Below, one piece after another: positions 46,139-57,838 of a stretch of 64,000 nucleotides of DNA (within the stretch, counting starts at the first letter, position 1; the number at the start of each line of letters is the position of its first letter). The position numbers and the translations under genes are program-made. The notes beneath the pieces were generated by a model. It did not search any database. It worked only from the letters and a program-made list of their open reading frames with translations, and was not told where the DNA came from. The stretch is from Sinomonas sp. P10A9 (GTDB lineage: Bacteria > Actinomycetota > Actinomycetes > Actinomycetales > Micrococcaceae), in contig NZ_CP163302.1 in NCBI RefSeq assembly GCF_041022165.1, forward strand, positions 2,604,001-2,668,000, in the 5' to 3' direction.

Positions 46139-46593
46139 CGGAACCTCCCGACGATCTGGGTCGCCGAGGCGTCCACCCGGCCCACCGTGAGCCCGAAGCC
46201 TTGCGTGACCGGGCTGAACGGAAGCGGTACGTCAACCCGCACGACGGCACGGACGGCGGCCCCGGCCTGGAGGCAAGGGCTCCGGTCGCAGGTGAGCTCG
46301 AGTCGCGTGTTGTGCTCGGCGAGCCCGAAATCGGACATCGCCACGCGGACCGAAGCCTGGGCAGCGGATTGCGCGGCGCCTTCGTCCGCGGACTGGGCGA
46401 ACGTCTTGGCCGCGTGGTCGGCGGCCCCGGCCGCAGCGAACGAGGCGCCCTGGAGCGCTGCGACCGTGATGACGAAGTACACGACCGGCACGAGAAGGAG
46501 CACACCGAGGAACACGAACTCCACCACGGCACTCCCCGACTCGCCCGCGACCGGCCCAAGAACCAGGCGGACGCGTTCACTGAAGCGGCGCAT
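46135..46593 (-). CDS. TadE-like pseudopilin
   Basis: A 152-residue protein. The SGSAVVEFVFLGVLLLVPVVYFVITV helix carries the conserved glutamate (VVEF) of TadE pseudopilins. The C-terminal domain has the cysteine pair in LTCDRSPCLQ. It would form a minor pilin-like subunit. Overlaps the upstream gene by 17 bases. Confidence 0.8.
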   Translation of the reverse strand: MRRFSERVRLVLGPVAGESGSAVVEFVFLGVLLLVPVVYFVITVAALQGASFAAAGAADHAAKTFAQSADEGAAQSAAQASVRVAMSDFGLAEHNTRLELTCDRSPCLQAGAAVRAVVRVDVPLPFSPVTQGFGLTVGRVDASATQIVGRFR

Positions 46594-46969
46594 GCCCCAC
46601 GACCTCCATCGTTCCGGCCGGTCCGAGGAGGCCGATCACGGGCATCGGCGCAACCACGCGGACCTCGAGCGTTCGGCCGCCGGCCGCATCGGCCTGGTCA
46701 ACCCTGATGCCCGTCGCATAGTCCGCTCCGATCGAGCCGGCAATGAGATCGGCGGCGCGCTGCCGCGCGTCGTCGGGCGTCCGGTCTGCGAGGGTTCCGT
46801 ACCGCGCGCCCGAGGCCGCGGCGTCGACGAGGACGTTCCTGACGTGGAGGATGAGGGTGAGCTGGACGACGGCGAGCGCCAGGACGGTGAGCAGCCCGCC
46901 GACCATCACGAAGTCCGTCACCGCCGAGCCTCGCTCGTCCGTGACGGTCGGCCGTCGTCGCCGTCCCAC
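46577..46969 (-). CDS. TadE-like pseudopilin
   Basis: A 130-residue protein with the TadE-type helix ERGSAVTDFVMVGGLLTVLALAVVQLTLIL. Here aspartate (VTDF) replaces the usual glutamate at position +5. GTG start at 46969, three bases before the stop of the preceding gene; the frame continues to 47182 only as antisense to no gene. Weak ribosome site, so coupled translation is likely. Confidence 0.78.
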   Translation of the reverse strand: MGRRRRPTVTDERGSAVTDFVMVGGLLTVLALAVVQLTLILHVRNVLVDAAASGARYGTLADRTPDDARQRAADLIAGSIGADYATGIRVDQADAAGGRTLEVRVVAPMPVIGLLGPAGTMEVVGHAPLQ

Positions 46970-46971
46970 CC

Positions 46972-47214
46972 CTACTTGCTGACCCTGCTGATGGCCTGGT
47001 TGAAGAGGCCTTCGAGAGCAGGGCCGGCCACGGCGAGCAGGCCCATCACGAGCACAGCGGTCATGAGCGTGATCATGACCCAGCCCGGGACATCTCCCCG
47101 TTCGCGGCCTCCCCGCAGTACACGCTCCGAGATCCCGCCGACGAGCGAAGCGGGCAGCGCGGCAAAAACAGTAGTGGCACACATGAGCGTTTTCCTGCGG
47201 ACAGTCGGATTCAT
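46972..47214 (-). CDS. Small pilin-like protein of the Tad locus
   Basis: An 80-residue protein with one strong helix near the C-terminus (WVMITLMTAVLVMGLLAVAGPALEGLF) after a basic segment. Its position between tadC and the TadE genes is where actinobacterial Tad loci encode the major Flp pilin. The typical GxTxxEY motif is replaced by GDVPGWVMIT, without the Glu. ATG at 47214 after GGGGGAGAGGG, the strongest ribosome site of the locus, consistent with a major product. Confidence 0.7.
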   Translation of the reverse strand: MNPTVRRKTLMCATTVFAALPASLVGGISERVLRGGRERGDVPGWVMITLMTAVLVMGLLAVAGPALEGLFNQAISRVSK

Positions 47215-47260
47215 GGTTCCCTCTCCCCCGATCGGGTGCGGTGTACTAGTTGGTGATTGG

Positions 47261-48202
47261 TCAGAAGCCCAGCACGACGGCGGCCACGCCCGGGTAGACG
47301 GCGAAGATGATGGTGAGTGGCAGTATGCCGAAGACAAGCGGAATCATCATGCCGATCTCCTTCTTGCCGGCCGCCTCCATGAGCTCCCGCTTGGCGAGGT
47401 CGCGCACGTCCTGCGCCTGCGCGCGGAGGATGTCCGCGAGGGGCGTCCCCCGTTCGATCGCGACGACGATCCCGTCAACGAACCGCGTGATCGGAGCCAG
47501 TTCCAGCCGGTCCGCCATGGCTTGGAGCGCCTCAACAAGTGGCGCGCCCGAGCGAGTGTGGGCGAGGACCGCGGTGAACTCCTTCGCCAGTTCTCCGTGC
47601 GAGACCTTCGAGGTCCGGTCGAGCGCCCCGGCTGCCGTCTCCCCCGCGCCGACAGCGAGGGCCATCATGTCCGCGACGGCCGGGAATTCGGCGAGGATGC
47701 GCTGCTTGCGCTTGGTGATCGCGCACGCCAGCAGATAGTCACGGGCCATGAACCCGGCCGCTGTCGCGCCGAGGACCATAAGAATCGCGAAGACGGCGCT
47801 GAGCCGGCCCGCGGCAGCGGTGGTCACGGCCACGAGCGTTGCGAGCACGAATGCCGCGCCAGCCCAGAGGAGCTGCTCGGCACGGAAGTCGACCGGACTC
47901 TTCGACGAACCTGCCCGGGCCAGACGCTTGGCGAGCGCGGCATTGCCGAGGTTGAGATGCGCGAGCGAGGCCACGGCGTCGTGCAGGAGGGGCCGCAGGA
48001 TCTGCTCGAGGGGGCCGAACGGCGTCAGGTTGGGCTGTTCGCTCTGCAGCAGGCGCGACCTCCTGTCGGCGGAGCGCAGCTGCGGGGCGACCCGTTCGGT
48101 GAAGGTGGTGCGCCTCATGACGGGGAGACGGACGAATGCGAGCCACAGCCCCACCCCGAGCACCGCGCCGGCCAGGACCGCGAGCGCCATGATCCCGCTC
48201 AC
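47261..48202 (-). CDS. tadC: TadC-like type II secretion F membrane protein
   Basis: A 313-residue GSPII_F protein with about four helices in pairs flanking the cytoplasmic domain (EFPAVADMMALAVGAGETAAGALDR). It forms the platform for the pilus ATPase. GTG start at 48202 overlaps the tadB stop (GTGA). Confidence 0.88.
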   Translation of the reverse strand: MSGIMALAVLAGAVLGVGLWLAFVRLPVMRRTTFTERVAPQLRSADRRSRLLQSEQPNLTPFGPLEQILRPLLHDAVASLAHLNLGNAALAKRLARAGSSKSPVDFRAEQLLWAGAAFVLATLVAVTTAAAGRLSAVFAILMVLGATAAGFMARDYLLACAITKRKQRILAEFPAVADMMALAVGAGETAAGALDRTSKVSHGELAKEFTAVLAHTRSGAPLVEALQAMADRLELAPITRFVDGIVVAIERGTPLADILRAQAQDVRDLAKRELMEAAGKKEIGMMIPLVFGILPLTIIFAVYPGVAAVVLGF

Positions 48203-49053
48203 CGCAGCACCCGCTCTTCTTGGGGAAGCGCCCCGATGCGGAGCATGAGCTTGTAGCAGAAGACGGAGACCGCGAGGCCAATGACGAGCACGACGAAGCC
48301 GGCCGGGCGCGCATAGGCCACCATCGCCTCGGGCCGCGACGACAGGAGTAGGAGCACTATCCACGGGGCCGCGACCGCGAGCCGCGCGGCGTTCACGGTC
48401 CAGGACTGGCGCGCCTCGAGCTCGCTGCGCGTCCGTGCGCTCTCGCGCAGGAACTCAGAGAGCGTGCCGAGGAGCCGTCCGAGGTCCGATCCGCCGACCT
48501 CGCGCGTGAGGCGCAGGGCCTCGACGATGCGGTCGGCGACGGGGTCCGAGATCCGGGCCTTGAGCCGATCGAGGGCAAAACCGAAGCTGCCGCCCGAACG
48601 GTAGTCGGCGGCGAACTCGAGGAAGACGCCGCGGAGGGGCTCTGGGCCCTTGTAGCCGAGCTGCATGAGGGCCTCGGGCAGCGACAGGCCCGCGCGGATC
48701 GCGGACCGGATGTGGTCCACGACGTCGGGCCACAGCTCGCGCATGACGGCGGCGCGGCGCTTCGCCTGCCAGCTCACCAACGCGACGGGCAAACCCGCGG
48801 CGAACAGGCCGAAGCACAGGCCTACGGGGGCCGCGGCGGTCACGACGTAGAAGACGAGAGCGACGAATGCGCCGAGGCCGAGACTCGAGAGGACGAGCCC
48901 GGCGGGCGTCACGCGATGGAGGCCTGCCTGTGTGATCAGCTGCTCGAGCCGCCCGGTCCGTTTGGCTCGCTCCTGCCGCTGGGGCAGCGGCCAGAAGGAC
49001 CACCAGACCAGAAACAGCCCGATGCCGCCGACGAGCCCGACGAGTGCCGCCAT
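48199..49053 (-). CDS. tadB: TadB-like type II secretion F membrane protein
   Basis: A 284-residue GSPII_F protein, partner of TadC. Hydrophobic helices at both ends surround ELWPDVVDHIRSAIRAGLSLPEALMQLG, the typical motif. ATG at 49053 overlaps the tadA stop (TGATG). Confidence 0.88.
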   Translation of the reverse strand: MAALVGLVGGIGLFLVWWSFWPLPQRQERAKRTGRLEQLITQAGLHRVTPAGLVLSSLGLGAFVALVFYVVTAAAPVGLCFGLFAAGLPVALVSWQAKRRAAVMRELWPDVVDHIRSAIRAGLSLPEALMQLGYKGPEPLRGVFLEFAADYRSGGSFGFALDRLKARISDPVADRIVEALRLTREVGGSDLGRLLGTLSEFLRESARTRSELEARQSWTVNAARLAVAAPWIVLLLLSSRPEAMVAYARPAGFVVLVIGLAVSVFCYKLMLRIGALPQEERVLR

Positions 49054-50279
49054 CAGGCGGTCTCCATGAGCGAGAAGATGTCGACACCCGCACGCTCGAA
49101 CTTCTCCACGGCGGGAAGGCCCGTGGGCCGGGCGCGGAGGATTCCGTCGCCGTCGACCGCGAACACCGACGACGTCTCGATGATGCCGTTCTCGACGCGC
49201 TGGCCCAGGGCGAGGATCTCGGTAACCTGCCGGCGGCCGTTCGGGCGCCGAGTGCAGTGGACCACGAGGTCGATGCAGGCCGCGACCGTCGGCACAACAA
49301 AGGAACTTGAGATGTTCGCGCCGGCAAGGAGCGGCAGCGTGCACAGCTTCGTGACGGCGTCCTGGGCCGAGTTCGCGTGGATACTACACATCCCAGGAAG
49401 TCCACTGTTGAGCGCGATGAGCATGTCGAGGCTCTCCGCCTCGCGCACCTCCCCCACCACGAGCCGGTCGGGCCGCATGCGCAGGGCCTCCTTGACGAGC
49501 CGGCGCAGCGGGATCTCGCCCGTGCCCTCAAGATTGGGCTGACGGCACTGGAGTCCCACGACGTCGCGGAGCGGGAACTGGAGCTCGAAGATCTCCTCGA
49601 CCGTGACGACTCGTTCTCTGGATCCGATGGATGCGCCGAGGCAGTTGAGCATGGTCGTCTTGCCAGCCTGCGTGGCGCCCGAGACGAGGATGTTGAGTCC
49701 TCCGGCCACGGCGGCCGCGAGGAATCTGGCGGACTGCGGCGTGAGCGTGCCGAGTTCGACGAGGTGGTCGAGTCTGCTCGCCTTGACGACGAACTTGCGG
49801 ATGTTCACGGCCCAGTGGCGCCGCGTGACGTCGGGAATGGCCACGTGCAGTCGTGAGCCGTCGGGCAGCGATGCGTCGACGAACGGGCTCGAGAGGTCCA
49901 GCCGGCGTCCGGACGACTTGAGCATGCGCTCCACGAGGTCGCGGACCTGCTGTTCGGTGAGCGTGACTCCGGTCAGCTCGGACTCGCCGTTGCGCGCTAC
50001 ATAGATCTCGGTCGGCGCATTGAGCCAGATCTCCTCGATGCTCGGATCGTCGAGGAACGGCTGGAGCGGGCCGAATCCGGCGACGGCGTCGAACAGGCTC
50101 TTGCGCGCGGCATCGAGAGAGCCGAGGGATGGCACGGCGCCCAGCAGTGCACGCTCGTCATAGTCGACGACAGCGGCATCCACGAGACGCCGCACGTCGC
50201 CTGTCTGGCCGAGCGGATCGATGCCCCGGAGCCTGATCAGCTCTCGGACCTCGCCCTCGACAATGCGCAGTGCATCCAC
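49053..50279 (-). CDS. tadA: TadA/CpaF family secretion ATPase
   Basis: A 408-residue type II/IV secretion ATPase. Walker A GATQAGKTT (~173-181), Asp box with EEIFELQFPLRDVVGLQ, and His box MCSIHANSAQDA. It drives assembly of Flp pili. GTG start at 50279 with a very strong AGGGGGG site. First gene of the tad operon; no TadZ/septum-site ATPase-like gene precedes it in the window. Confidence 0.92.
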   Translation of the reverse strand: MDALRIVEGEVRELIRLRGIDPLGQTGDVRRLVDAAVVDYDERALLGAVPSLGSLDAARKSLFDAVAGFGPLQPFLDDPSIEEIWLNAPTEIYVARNGESELTGVTLTEQQVRDLVERMLKSSGRRLDLSSPFVDASLPDGSRLHVAIPDVTRRHWAVNIRKFVVKASRLDHLVELGTLTPQSARFLAAAVAGGLNILVSGATQAGKTTMLNCLGASIGSRERVVTVEEIFELQFPLRDVVGLQCRQPNLEGTGEIPLRRLVKEALRMRPDRLVVGEVREAESLDMLIALNSGLPGMCSIHANSAQDAVTKLCTLPLLAGANISSSFVVPTVAACIDLVVHCTRRPNGRRQVTEILALGQRVENGIIETSSVFAVDGDGILRARPTGLPAVEKFERAGVDIFSLMETA

Positions 50280-50401
50280 GAACCCCCCTAGGTGCGCGAT
50301 CGCGCCGGGCCCCTACCCGACGATAGTCCTCACCCTAAGGGATTCTGTGGGTTGCCTGTGAATCGGCTGCGCACATGTGGACAACCACTCGATGGTCGGT
50401 C

Positions 50402-51295
50402 TCACAGCGAGGCGGCGAAGTCCTTGAGCCAGGGGCGCAGCTCAGCGAGGTCGTCCCGCTCAACGGCGAGGGTGACCACTGCCTTGAGGTACGAAAGCTT
50501 GTCGCCCGTGTCGTAGCGGCGACCACGGAACACGACCGCGTAGACGCCGCCTCCCTCGCCCTCGTGGGTCGACAGCTCTTGCAGGGCGTCAGTGAGCTGG
50601 ATCTCGCCGCCGCGCCCGGGCTCAGTGCGCTCAAGAACCTCGAATACCGATGGATGGAGCACGTACCGCCCGATGACCGCAAGGTTCGAGGGTGCGTCCT
50701 CAACCGCAGGCTTCTCGACGAGGCCCTTCACGCGGACGTAGTCCTCGCCGTCGACAACGGCGACGTCGGCGCAGCCGTAGGCCGAGATCTTCTCGCGTTC
50801 GACCTCCATGAGGGCGATCACAGACCCGCCCGTGGACTGCTGAACGCAAATCATCTCTGTGAGGAGCTCATCGCGCGCGTCGATCAGGTCGTCACCGAGC
50901 AGCACGGCGAAAGGCTCGTCGCCCACGTGGCGCTTCGCGCACAGCACGGCGTGTCCGAGGCCCTTGGGGTCACCCTGGCGGACGTAGTGGATGTCACCGA
51001 GGTTGTTTGACTCCTGGACAGCTGCGAGCCGCCGCTCGTCGCCCTTGGCCTCGAGGATCGCCTCGAGCGTCGGGACGCGATCAAAGTGGTCCTCGAGGGC
51101 GCGCTTGCTGCGGCCCGTGACCATCAACACATTGTCGAGGCCAGCCTTCGCGGCTTCGGCGACCACATACTGGATGGCTGGCTCGTCAACGACGGGGAGC
51201 ATCTCCTTCGGCATCGCCTTCGTTGCCGGGAGGAAACGGGTGCCGAGGCCAGCGGCAGGGATCACGGCCTTGGTTATACGTGAAGTCTGAAGCAT
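50402..51295 (-). CDS. galU: UTP-glucose-1-phosphate uridylyltransferase
   Basis: A 297-residue nucleotidyltransferase making UDP-glucose. Motifs: AVIPAAGLGTRFLPATKAMPKEMLPVVD (N-terminal GxGTR loop), VLLGDDLID, and the EKP motif in KGLVEKPAVE. It begins the surface polysaccharide block. The 122 bases between its stop and tadA hold nothing recognisable. Confidence 0.95.
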   Translation of the reverse strand: MLQTSRITKAVIPAAGLGTRFLPATKAMPKEMLPVVDEPAIQYVVAEAAKAGLDNVLMVTGRSKRALEDHFDRVPTLEAILEAKGDERRLAAVQESNNLGDIHYVRQGDPKGLGHAVLCAKRHVGDEPFAVLLGDDLIDARDELLTEMICVQQSTGGSVIALMEVEREKISAYGCADVAVVDGEDYVRVKGLVEKPAVEDAPSNLAVIGRYVLHPSVFEVLERTEPGRGGEIQLTDALQELSTHEGEGGGVYAVVFRGRRYDTGDKLSYLKAVVTLAVERDDLAELRPWLKDFAASL

Positions 51296-51329
51296 GGGCG
51301 TAGCATACGGGACGAAAAGGAACGGGAGT

Positions 51330-53785
<2,456 letters not shown>

Positions 53786-53830
53786 CTATCCGGTTGGCGC
53801 CGGACGCAAGAACCCCGCATGATGGCTGAC

Positions 53831-54694
53831 ATGAAGGGAATCATCCTGGCCGGGGGAACAGGGTCAAGACTCCACCCCGTCACGCTCGGCATAAGCAAAC
53901 AACTTGTTCCCGTCTACGACAAGCCAATGATCTATTACCCGCTCTCCACCCTTCTGTTGGCGGGCATCCGCGACATCCTCGTGATCACCACGCCGTACGA
54001 TGCCGCGCACTTCCATCGCCTACTAGGCGATGGCGGCCAATTCGGCGTTTCGATCTCCTACGCGGAGCAGCAGTCGCCGGACGGCCTCGCCCAGGCGTTC
54101 ATCATCGGTGCCGATCACATCGGTTCAGGCACCGTTTCCCTTGTGCTCGGCGACAACATCTTTTATGGCCCCGGCCTAGGGCGTCAGCTGCGCCGTCACC
54201 ACTCCATCGATGGCGCCGCGGTGTTCGGCTACTGGGTCAGGGACCCGAGCGCGTACGGGGTTGTCGAGTTCGACGACACCGGCCGTGCCGTCTCGCTGGA
54301 GGAGAAGCCCGCTGTGCCGAGGAGCAACTACGCCGTGCCTGGGCTCTACTTCTACGACAACGACGTCGTGGACATCGCACGAGGCCTCCGACCGTCAGCG
54401 CGCGGTGAACTCGAAATTACGGACATCAACCGGAACTACCTCGAGGCCGGGAAGCTGAAGGTCGAGGTGCTCCCACGCGGCACAGCGTGGCTGGACACGG
54501 GTACTTTTGCAGACCTCAATGATGCCTCCAACTTCGTCCGCACCGTTGAGAACCGTCAGGGCCTCAAGATCGGCGCTCCCGAGGAGATCGCCTGGCGCCA
54601 GGGGTTCCTAAGCAACGACGAGCTCCGCATGCGAGCCGAGAAGCTGGCAAAGAGCGGTTACGGAGGATACCTGATGGGACTGCTGAACGGCTAG
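53831..54694 (+). CDS. rmlA: Glucose-1-phosphate thymidylyltransferase
   Basis: A 287-residue nucleotidyltransferase making dTDP-glucose. [11 protein letters not shown] at 8-18, [28 protein letters not shown] and the VSLEEKP motif. The ATG at 53831 ([11 protein letters not shown]) matches the family start; ATGs at 53819 and 53822 are in frame. None has a Shine-Dalgarno, so a leaderless message is possible. Completes the rhamnose set with rmlB and the rmlC-rmlD fusion. Confidence 0.94.
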   Translation: MKGIILAGGTGSRLHPVTLGISKQLVPVYDKPMIYYPLSTLLLAGIRDILVITTPYDAAHFHRLLGDGGQFGVSISYAEQQSPDGLAQAFIIGADHIGSGTVSLVLGDNIFYGPGLGRQLRRHHSIDGAAVFGYWVRDPSAYGVVEFDDTGRAVSLEEKPAVPRSNYAVPGLYFYDNDVVDIARGLRPSARGELEITDINRNYLEAGKLKVEVLPRGTAWLDTGTFADLNDASNFVRTVENRQGLKIGAPEEIAWRQGFLSNDELRMRAEKLAKSGYGGYLMGLLNG

Positions 54695-54842
54695 ACAATG
54701 AGTTCGGCAAGTTCGGCTCACGATGACAATTCCTTGCACTATCATTATTCACACCATTCACGCAATTCACATCAGCAACATGTGTGCTACGCTCACCAAG
54801 CGCCCTGGAGTTCTTGACTCCTGATGCTCTTGGAGATATGCC

Positions 54843-57530
54843 ATGCTGCTCACGATCTTGACCCGCCGACGAGCCCACATCCTGCCCGCAACGGCCATCA
54901 CCACGGTCCTAGCGGCCGGGATCCTGCTTGGAGTCGCTGGAAATTCCAGCGCAGAGTCCGCACAACCGGTGCGTCTCACATCGGTGGCATCTGCGCCAGC
55001 GGAAGCCCCGGCGCCGTCGTCCCCAGCCCCTGCGCCCCCGGGTACGAGAGACTCGCACGAGGCCGGTCGCGACCCGAAAGCCCGTGAGGCCATGAAGGAC
55101 GCTGTTGGGCCTGGAGCCAAGATGGGACAGGCTAATCCGCAGTCGAGGAACAAAGGGGGCAGTGCGGCGCACGGCATGGCGGTCCGGATCCCACTCGCGA
55201 GTACGTGGCAGCCGTCGTGGGGCGTGGCAGGCGTCGACGTGAGCTCGTGGCAGGCGAGCAATGGCACCGACACCGTCGACTGGCCGGCCCTATGGAACCA
55301 GGGCGCGCGCTTCGCATATGTCAAGGCCACCGAAGGTAACTACTACACCAGCGCATCCTGGGGGCAGCAGTACGGCAACTCCCAGAATGCCGGGATGCTA
55401 CGCGGCTCGTACCACTTCGCCATCCCCAACTGGTCTTCGGGCGCGGACCAGGCCACCTACTTCGCCCACAACGGTGGCGGATGGTCCCCGGATGGCATCA
55501 CGATGCCGCCGGCGTTGGATATCGAGTACAACCCATACGCAGGGCGAACGATCAACGGCGTGTACATGGGCAACACGTGCTATAGCCTCAGCGCCGACCA
55601 GATGGTGCAATGGATCAGCGATTTCTCGAACACCATGGTCAGCCTCACGGGGCGGCGGCCGGTTATCTACTCGACGACAGACTGGTGGTCCAGCTGCACC
55701 GGGAACTCTGCAGCCCTCTCGAACAACCCGCTCTGGATTGCCGCCTACAACACTTCAGGACCGGGGACCCTCCCCGCTAGTTGGTCCAACTTCAGCATCT
55801 GGCAGTACAGCTCCGACGGCCCCTTCGCAGGCGACTCCAACGTGTGGAATGGCGACTTCCCGGGCCTTCAGCGATTCGCGACGTACGGCGACACTGATCC
55901 GAGCGCAGCCTTCGGCCGCGCCGCTCCATCGGCCAACCTTGGAGACCAGACATCGGGTATCGTCTGTACCCTAAGCGTCGGCGGTTGCTATCAAGGCTTC
56001 CAGAACGGTGCCCTCGTGTGGTCCCGCGCAACGGGCGTTCAGCCTTCACCCAATGGTCCGATTCGTACGGCGTGGGCCCAGACTGGCTATGACTCCGGTC
56101 CGTTGGGGTACCCAACCTCGAGCGTTCAATGCGTACTGACGAACAACGGCTGCTACCAGGGATTTCAGAACGGCGTGATCGTCTGGTCCAAGGACACTGG
56201 TGCCCAGCTATCATTGAACGGGCCGATCCGGACAGCGTGGGCCCAGACTGGCTATGACTCCGGTCCGTTGGGATACCCAATCTCCAGCGTTCAATGCGTA
56301 CTGACGAACAACGGCTGCTACCAGGGATTTCAGAACGGCGTGATCGTCTGGTCCAAGGACACTGGTGCCCAGCTATCATTGAACGGGCCGATCCGGACAG
56401 CGTGGGCCCAGACTGGCTATGACTCCGGTCCGTTGGGATACCCGACCGGTCCCGAGAGCTGCGGGCTGCGCGACGGCGGCTGCTACCAGGCCTTCCAGGG
56501 CGGCGAGATCATGTGGTCCACCGCGACCGGCGCCCAGATCAGCCACCTCGGCGGCATCCGCACCGCCTACCGCGCCGCCGGCGCCGAAGGCAGCGTCCTG
56601 GGCTACCCGACCGGTCCCGAGACCTGCGGGCTGCGCGACGGCGGCTGCTACCAGGCCTTCCAGGGCGGCGAGATCATGTGGTCCACCGCGACCGGCGCCC
56701 AGATCAGCCACCTCGGCGGCATCCGCACCGCCTACCGCGCCGCCGGCGCCGAAGGCAGCGTCCTGGGCTACCCGACCGGTCCCGAGACCTGCGGGCTGCG
56801 CGACGGCGGCTGCTACCAGGCCTTCCAGGGCGGCGAGATCATGTGGTCCACCGCGACCGGCGCCCAGATCAGCCACCTCGGCGGCATCCGCACCGCCTAC
56901 CGCGCCGCCGGCGCCGAAGGCAGCGTCCTGGGCTACCCGACCGGTCCCGAGACCTGCGGGCTGCGCGACGGCGGCTGCTACCAGGCCTTCCAGGGCGGCG
57001 AGATCATGTGGTCCACCGCGACCGGCGCCCAGATCAGCCACCTCGGCGGCATCCGCACCGCCTACCGCGCCGCCGGCGCCGAAGGCAGCGTCCTGGGCTA
57101 CCCGACCGGTCCCGAGACCTGCGGGCTGCGCGACGGCGGCTGCTACCAGGCCTTCCAGGGCGGCGAGATCATGTGGTCCACCGCGACCGGCGCCCAGATC
57201 AGCCACCTCGGCGGCATCCGCACCGCCTACCGCGCCGCCGGCGCCGAAGGCAGCGTCCTGGGCTACCCGACCGGTCCCGAGACCTGCGGGCTGCGCGACG
57301 GCGGCTGCTACCAGGCCTTCCAGGGCGGCGAGATCATGTGGTCCACCGCGACCGGCGCCCAGATCAGTCCGAACGGGCCAATCCGCAACACATGGGTGGC
57401 TGCAGGCTCGGAGAATGGCCGCTACGGGTATCCGACCGGAGGTGAGTCCTGCAATTCTGCCAACACGAACTGCAACCAGATGTTCCAAGGAGGAAGCATC
57501 AGCTGGGACAGCGTCAACGGCGTCCGCTGA
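54843..57530 (+). CDS. Secreted GH25 lysozyme with LGFP repeat array
   Basis: An 895-residue exported protein. Signal peptide ~1-38; Pro/Ala-rich linker ~40-120. GH25 muramidase domain ~125-350, with GVDVSSWQ and PALDIEYNPY giving the catalytic Asp/Glu residues. Then about ten LGFP-type repeats of ~55 residues, each with an LGYP turn, GCYQ-x-FQ and a W(S). Family knowledge: GH25 enzymes cut the MurNAc-GlcNAc bond, and LGFP repeats anchor corynebacterial and mycobacterial cell-wall proteins. So it likely acts on or within its own wall. ATG at 54843 after GGAGATATG. Two blocks of near-identical repeats are listed separately. Confidence 0.9.
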   Translation: MLLTILTRRRAHILPATAITTVLAAGILLGVAGNSSAESAQPVRLTSVASAPAEAPAPSSPAPAPPGTRDSHEAGRDPKAREAMKDAVGPGAKMGQANPQSRNKGGSAAHGMAVRIPLASTWQPSWGVAGVDVSSWQASNGTDTVDWPALWNQGARFAYVKATEGNYYTSASWGQQYGNSQNAGMLRGSYHFAIPNWSSGADQATYFAHNGGGWSPDGITMPPALDIEYNPYAGRTINGVYMGNTCYSLSADQMVQWISDFSNTMVSLTGRRPVIYSTTDWWSSCTGNSAALSNNPLWIAAYNTSGPGTLPASWSNFSIWQYSSDGPFAGDSNVWNGDFPGLQRFATYGDTDPSAAFGRAAPSANLGDQTSGIVCTLSVGGCYQGFQNGALVWSRATGVQPSPNGPIRTAWAQTGYDSGPLGYPTSSVQCVLTNNGCYQGFQNGVIVWSKDTGAQLSLNGPIRTAWAQTGYDSGPLGYPISSVQCVLTNNGCYQGFQNGVIVWSKDTGAQLSLNGPIRTAWAQTGYDSGPLGYPTGPESCGLRDGGCYQAFQGGEIMWSTATGAQISHLGGIRTAYRAAGAEGSVLGYPTGPETCGLRDGGCYQAFQGGEIMWSTATGAQISHLGGIRTAYRAAGAEGSVLGYPTGPETCGLRDGGCYQAFQGGEIMWSTATGAQISHLGGIRTAYRAAGAEGSVLGYPTGPETCGLRDGGCYQAFQGGEIMWSTATGAQISHLGGIRTAYRAAGAEGSVLGYPTGPETCGLRDGGCYQAFQGGEIMWSTATGAQISHLGGIRTAYRAAGAEGSVLGYPTGPETCGLRDGGCYQAFQGGEIMWSTATGAQISPNGPIRNTWVAAGSENGRYGYPTGGESCNSANTNCNQMFQGGSISWDSVNGVR
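56111..56440 (+). repeat. Type A LGFP units, 165 bp x 2
   Basis: Two nearly identical 165-bp units starting at 56111 and 56276, each 55 codons with QCVLTNNGCYQGFQNGVIVW. A diverged third unit precedes them (about 55946-56110). They are lower in G+C than the type B block. Confidence 0.9.
56441..57367 (+). repeat. Type B LGFP units, 165 bp, about 5.6 copies
   Basis: Units begin at 56441, 56606, 56771, 56936, 57101 and 57266 (CCCGACCGGTCCCGAG). Apart from one base in the first unit (AGAGC for GACC, giving Ser for Thr) they appear identical until 57367, where the last copy diverges. Each encodes 55 residues with CGLRDGGCYQAFQGGEIMW. The identity indicates recent amplification or homogenisation. 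Confidence 0.95.
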
Positions 57531-57838
57531 GGTGTCGCCGCTCCCAGACAGATCAAGGCTCCCACTCGCCGCACAAAACCAGACTGTCAGGGAAGAACGC
57601 CCACCCTCCCACGTAAGGTCACACCGGCACGGACAATAGCAAAGAGGGTCCAGTCGCGACGAGTCCTGCTCGTCTGGTGCGACTGACACGAATCACGACC
57701 CCGCCGGCGCGCGGACACGCACCCGTCCTCGGTACGGCGGCGCGGGCCGCGGATTGGCGGGACGTAGAGCCCAACACCCTCGCAGCGGCCGACCCGGATC
57801 ATCGACCGAGCGAGTTCAAGCGGGACGGCGTCTGCACA
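57531..57838. other. 308-bp intergenic region between the GH25 gene and the flippase gene
   Basis: No convincing gene in either strand. A bulged inverted repeat is visible at 57651-57685 (CAGTCGC/GCGACTG and GACGAG/CTCGTC arms, with an unpaired TGGT). It lacks a T-tract; it may act as a convergent terminator for the GH25 and flippase genes. Confidence 0.4.

Noticed and set aside
55946..57430. CRISPR-like array
   Set aside because: The repeats are contiguous coding units of 165 bp without spacers, in frame with a secreted enzyme.
57651..57685. Integron attC site or intrinsic terminator
   Set aside because: No R-box/L-box core sites and no T-tract; kept only as an unassigned inverted repeat.
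56376..57689. Long open frames on the opposite strand and in the other forward frames over the LGFP repeats
   Set aside because: They arise because the 165-bp repeat unit is a multiple of three and lacks stops in several frames; the GH25-LGFP frame has the signal peptide, catalytic motifs and ribosome site.
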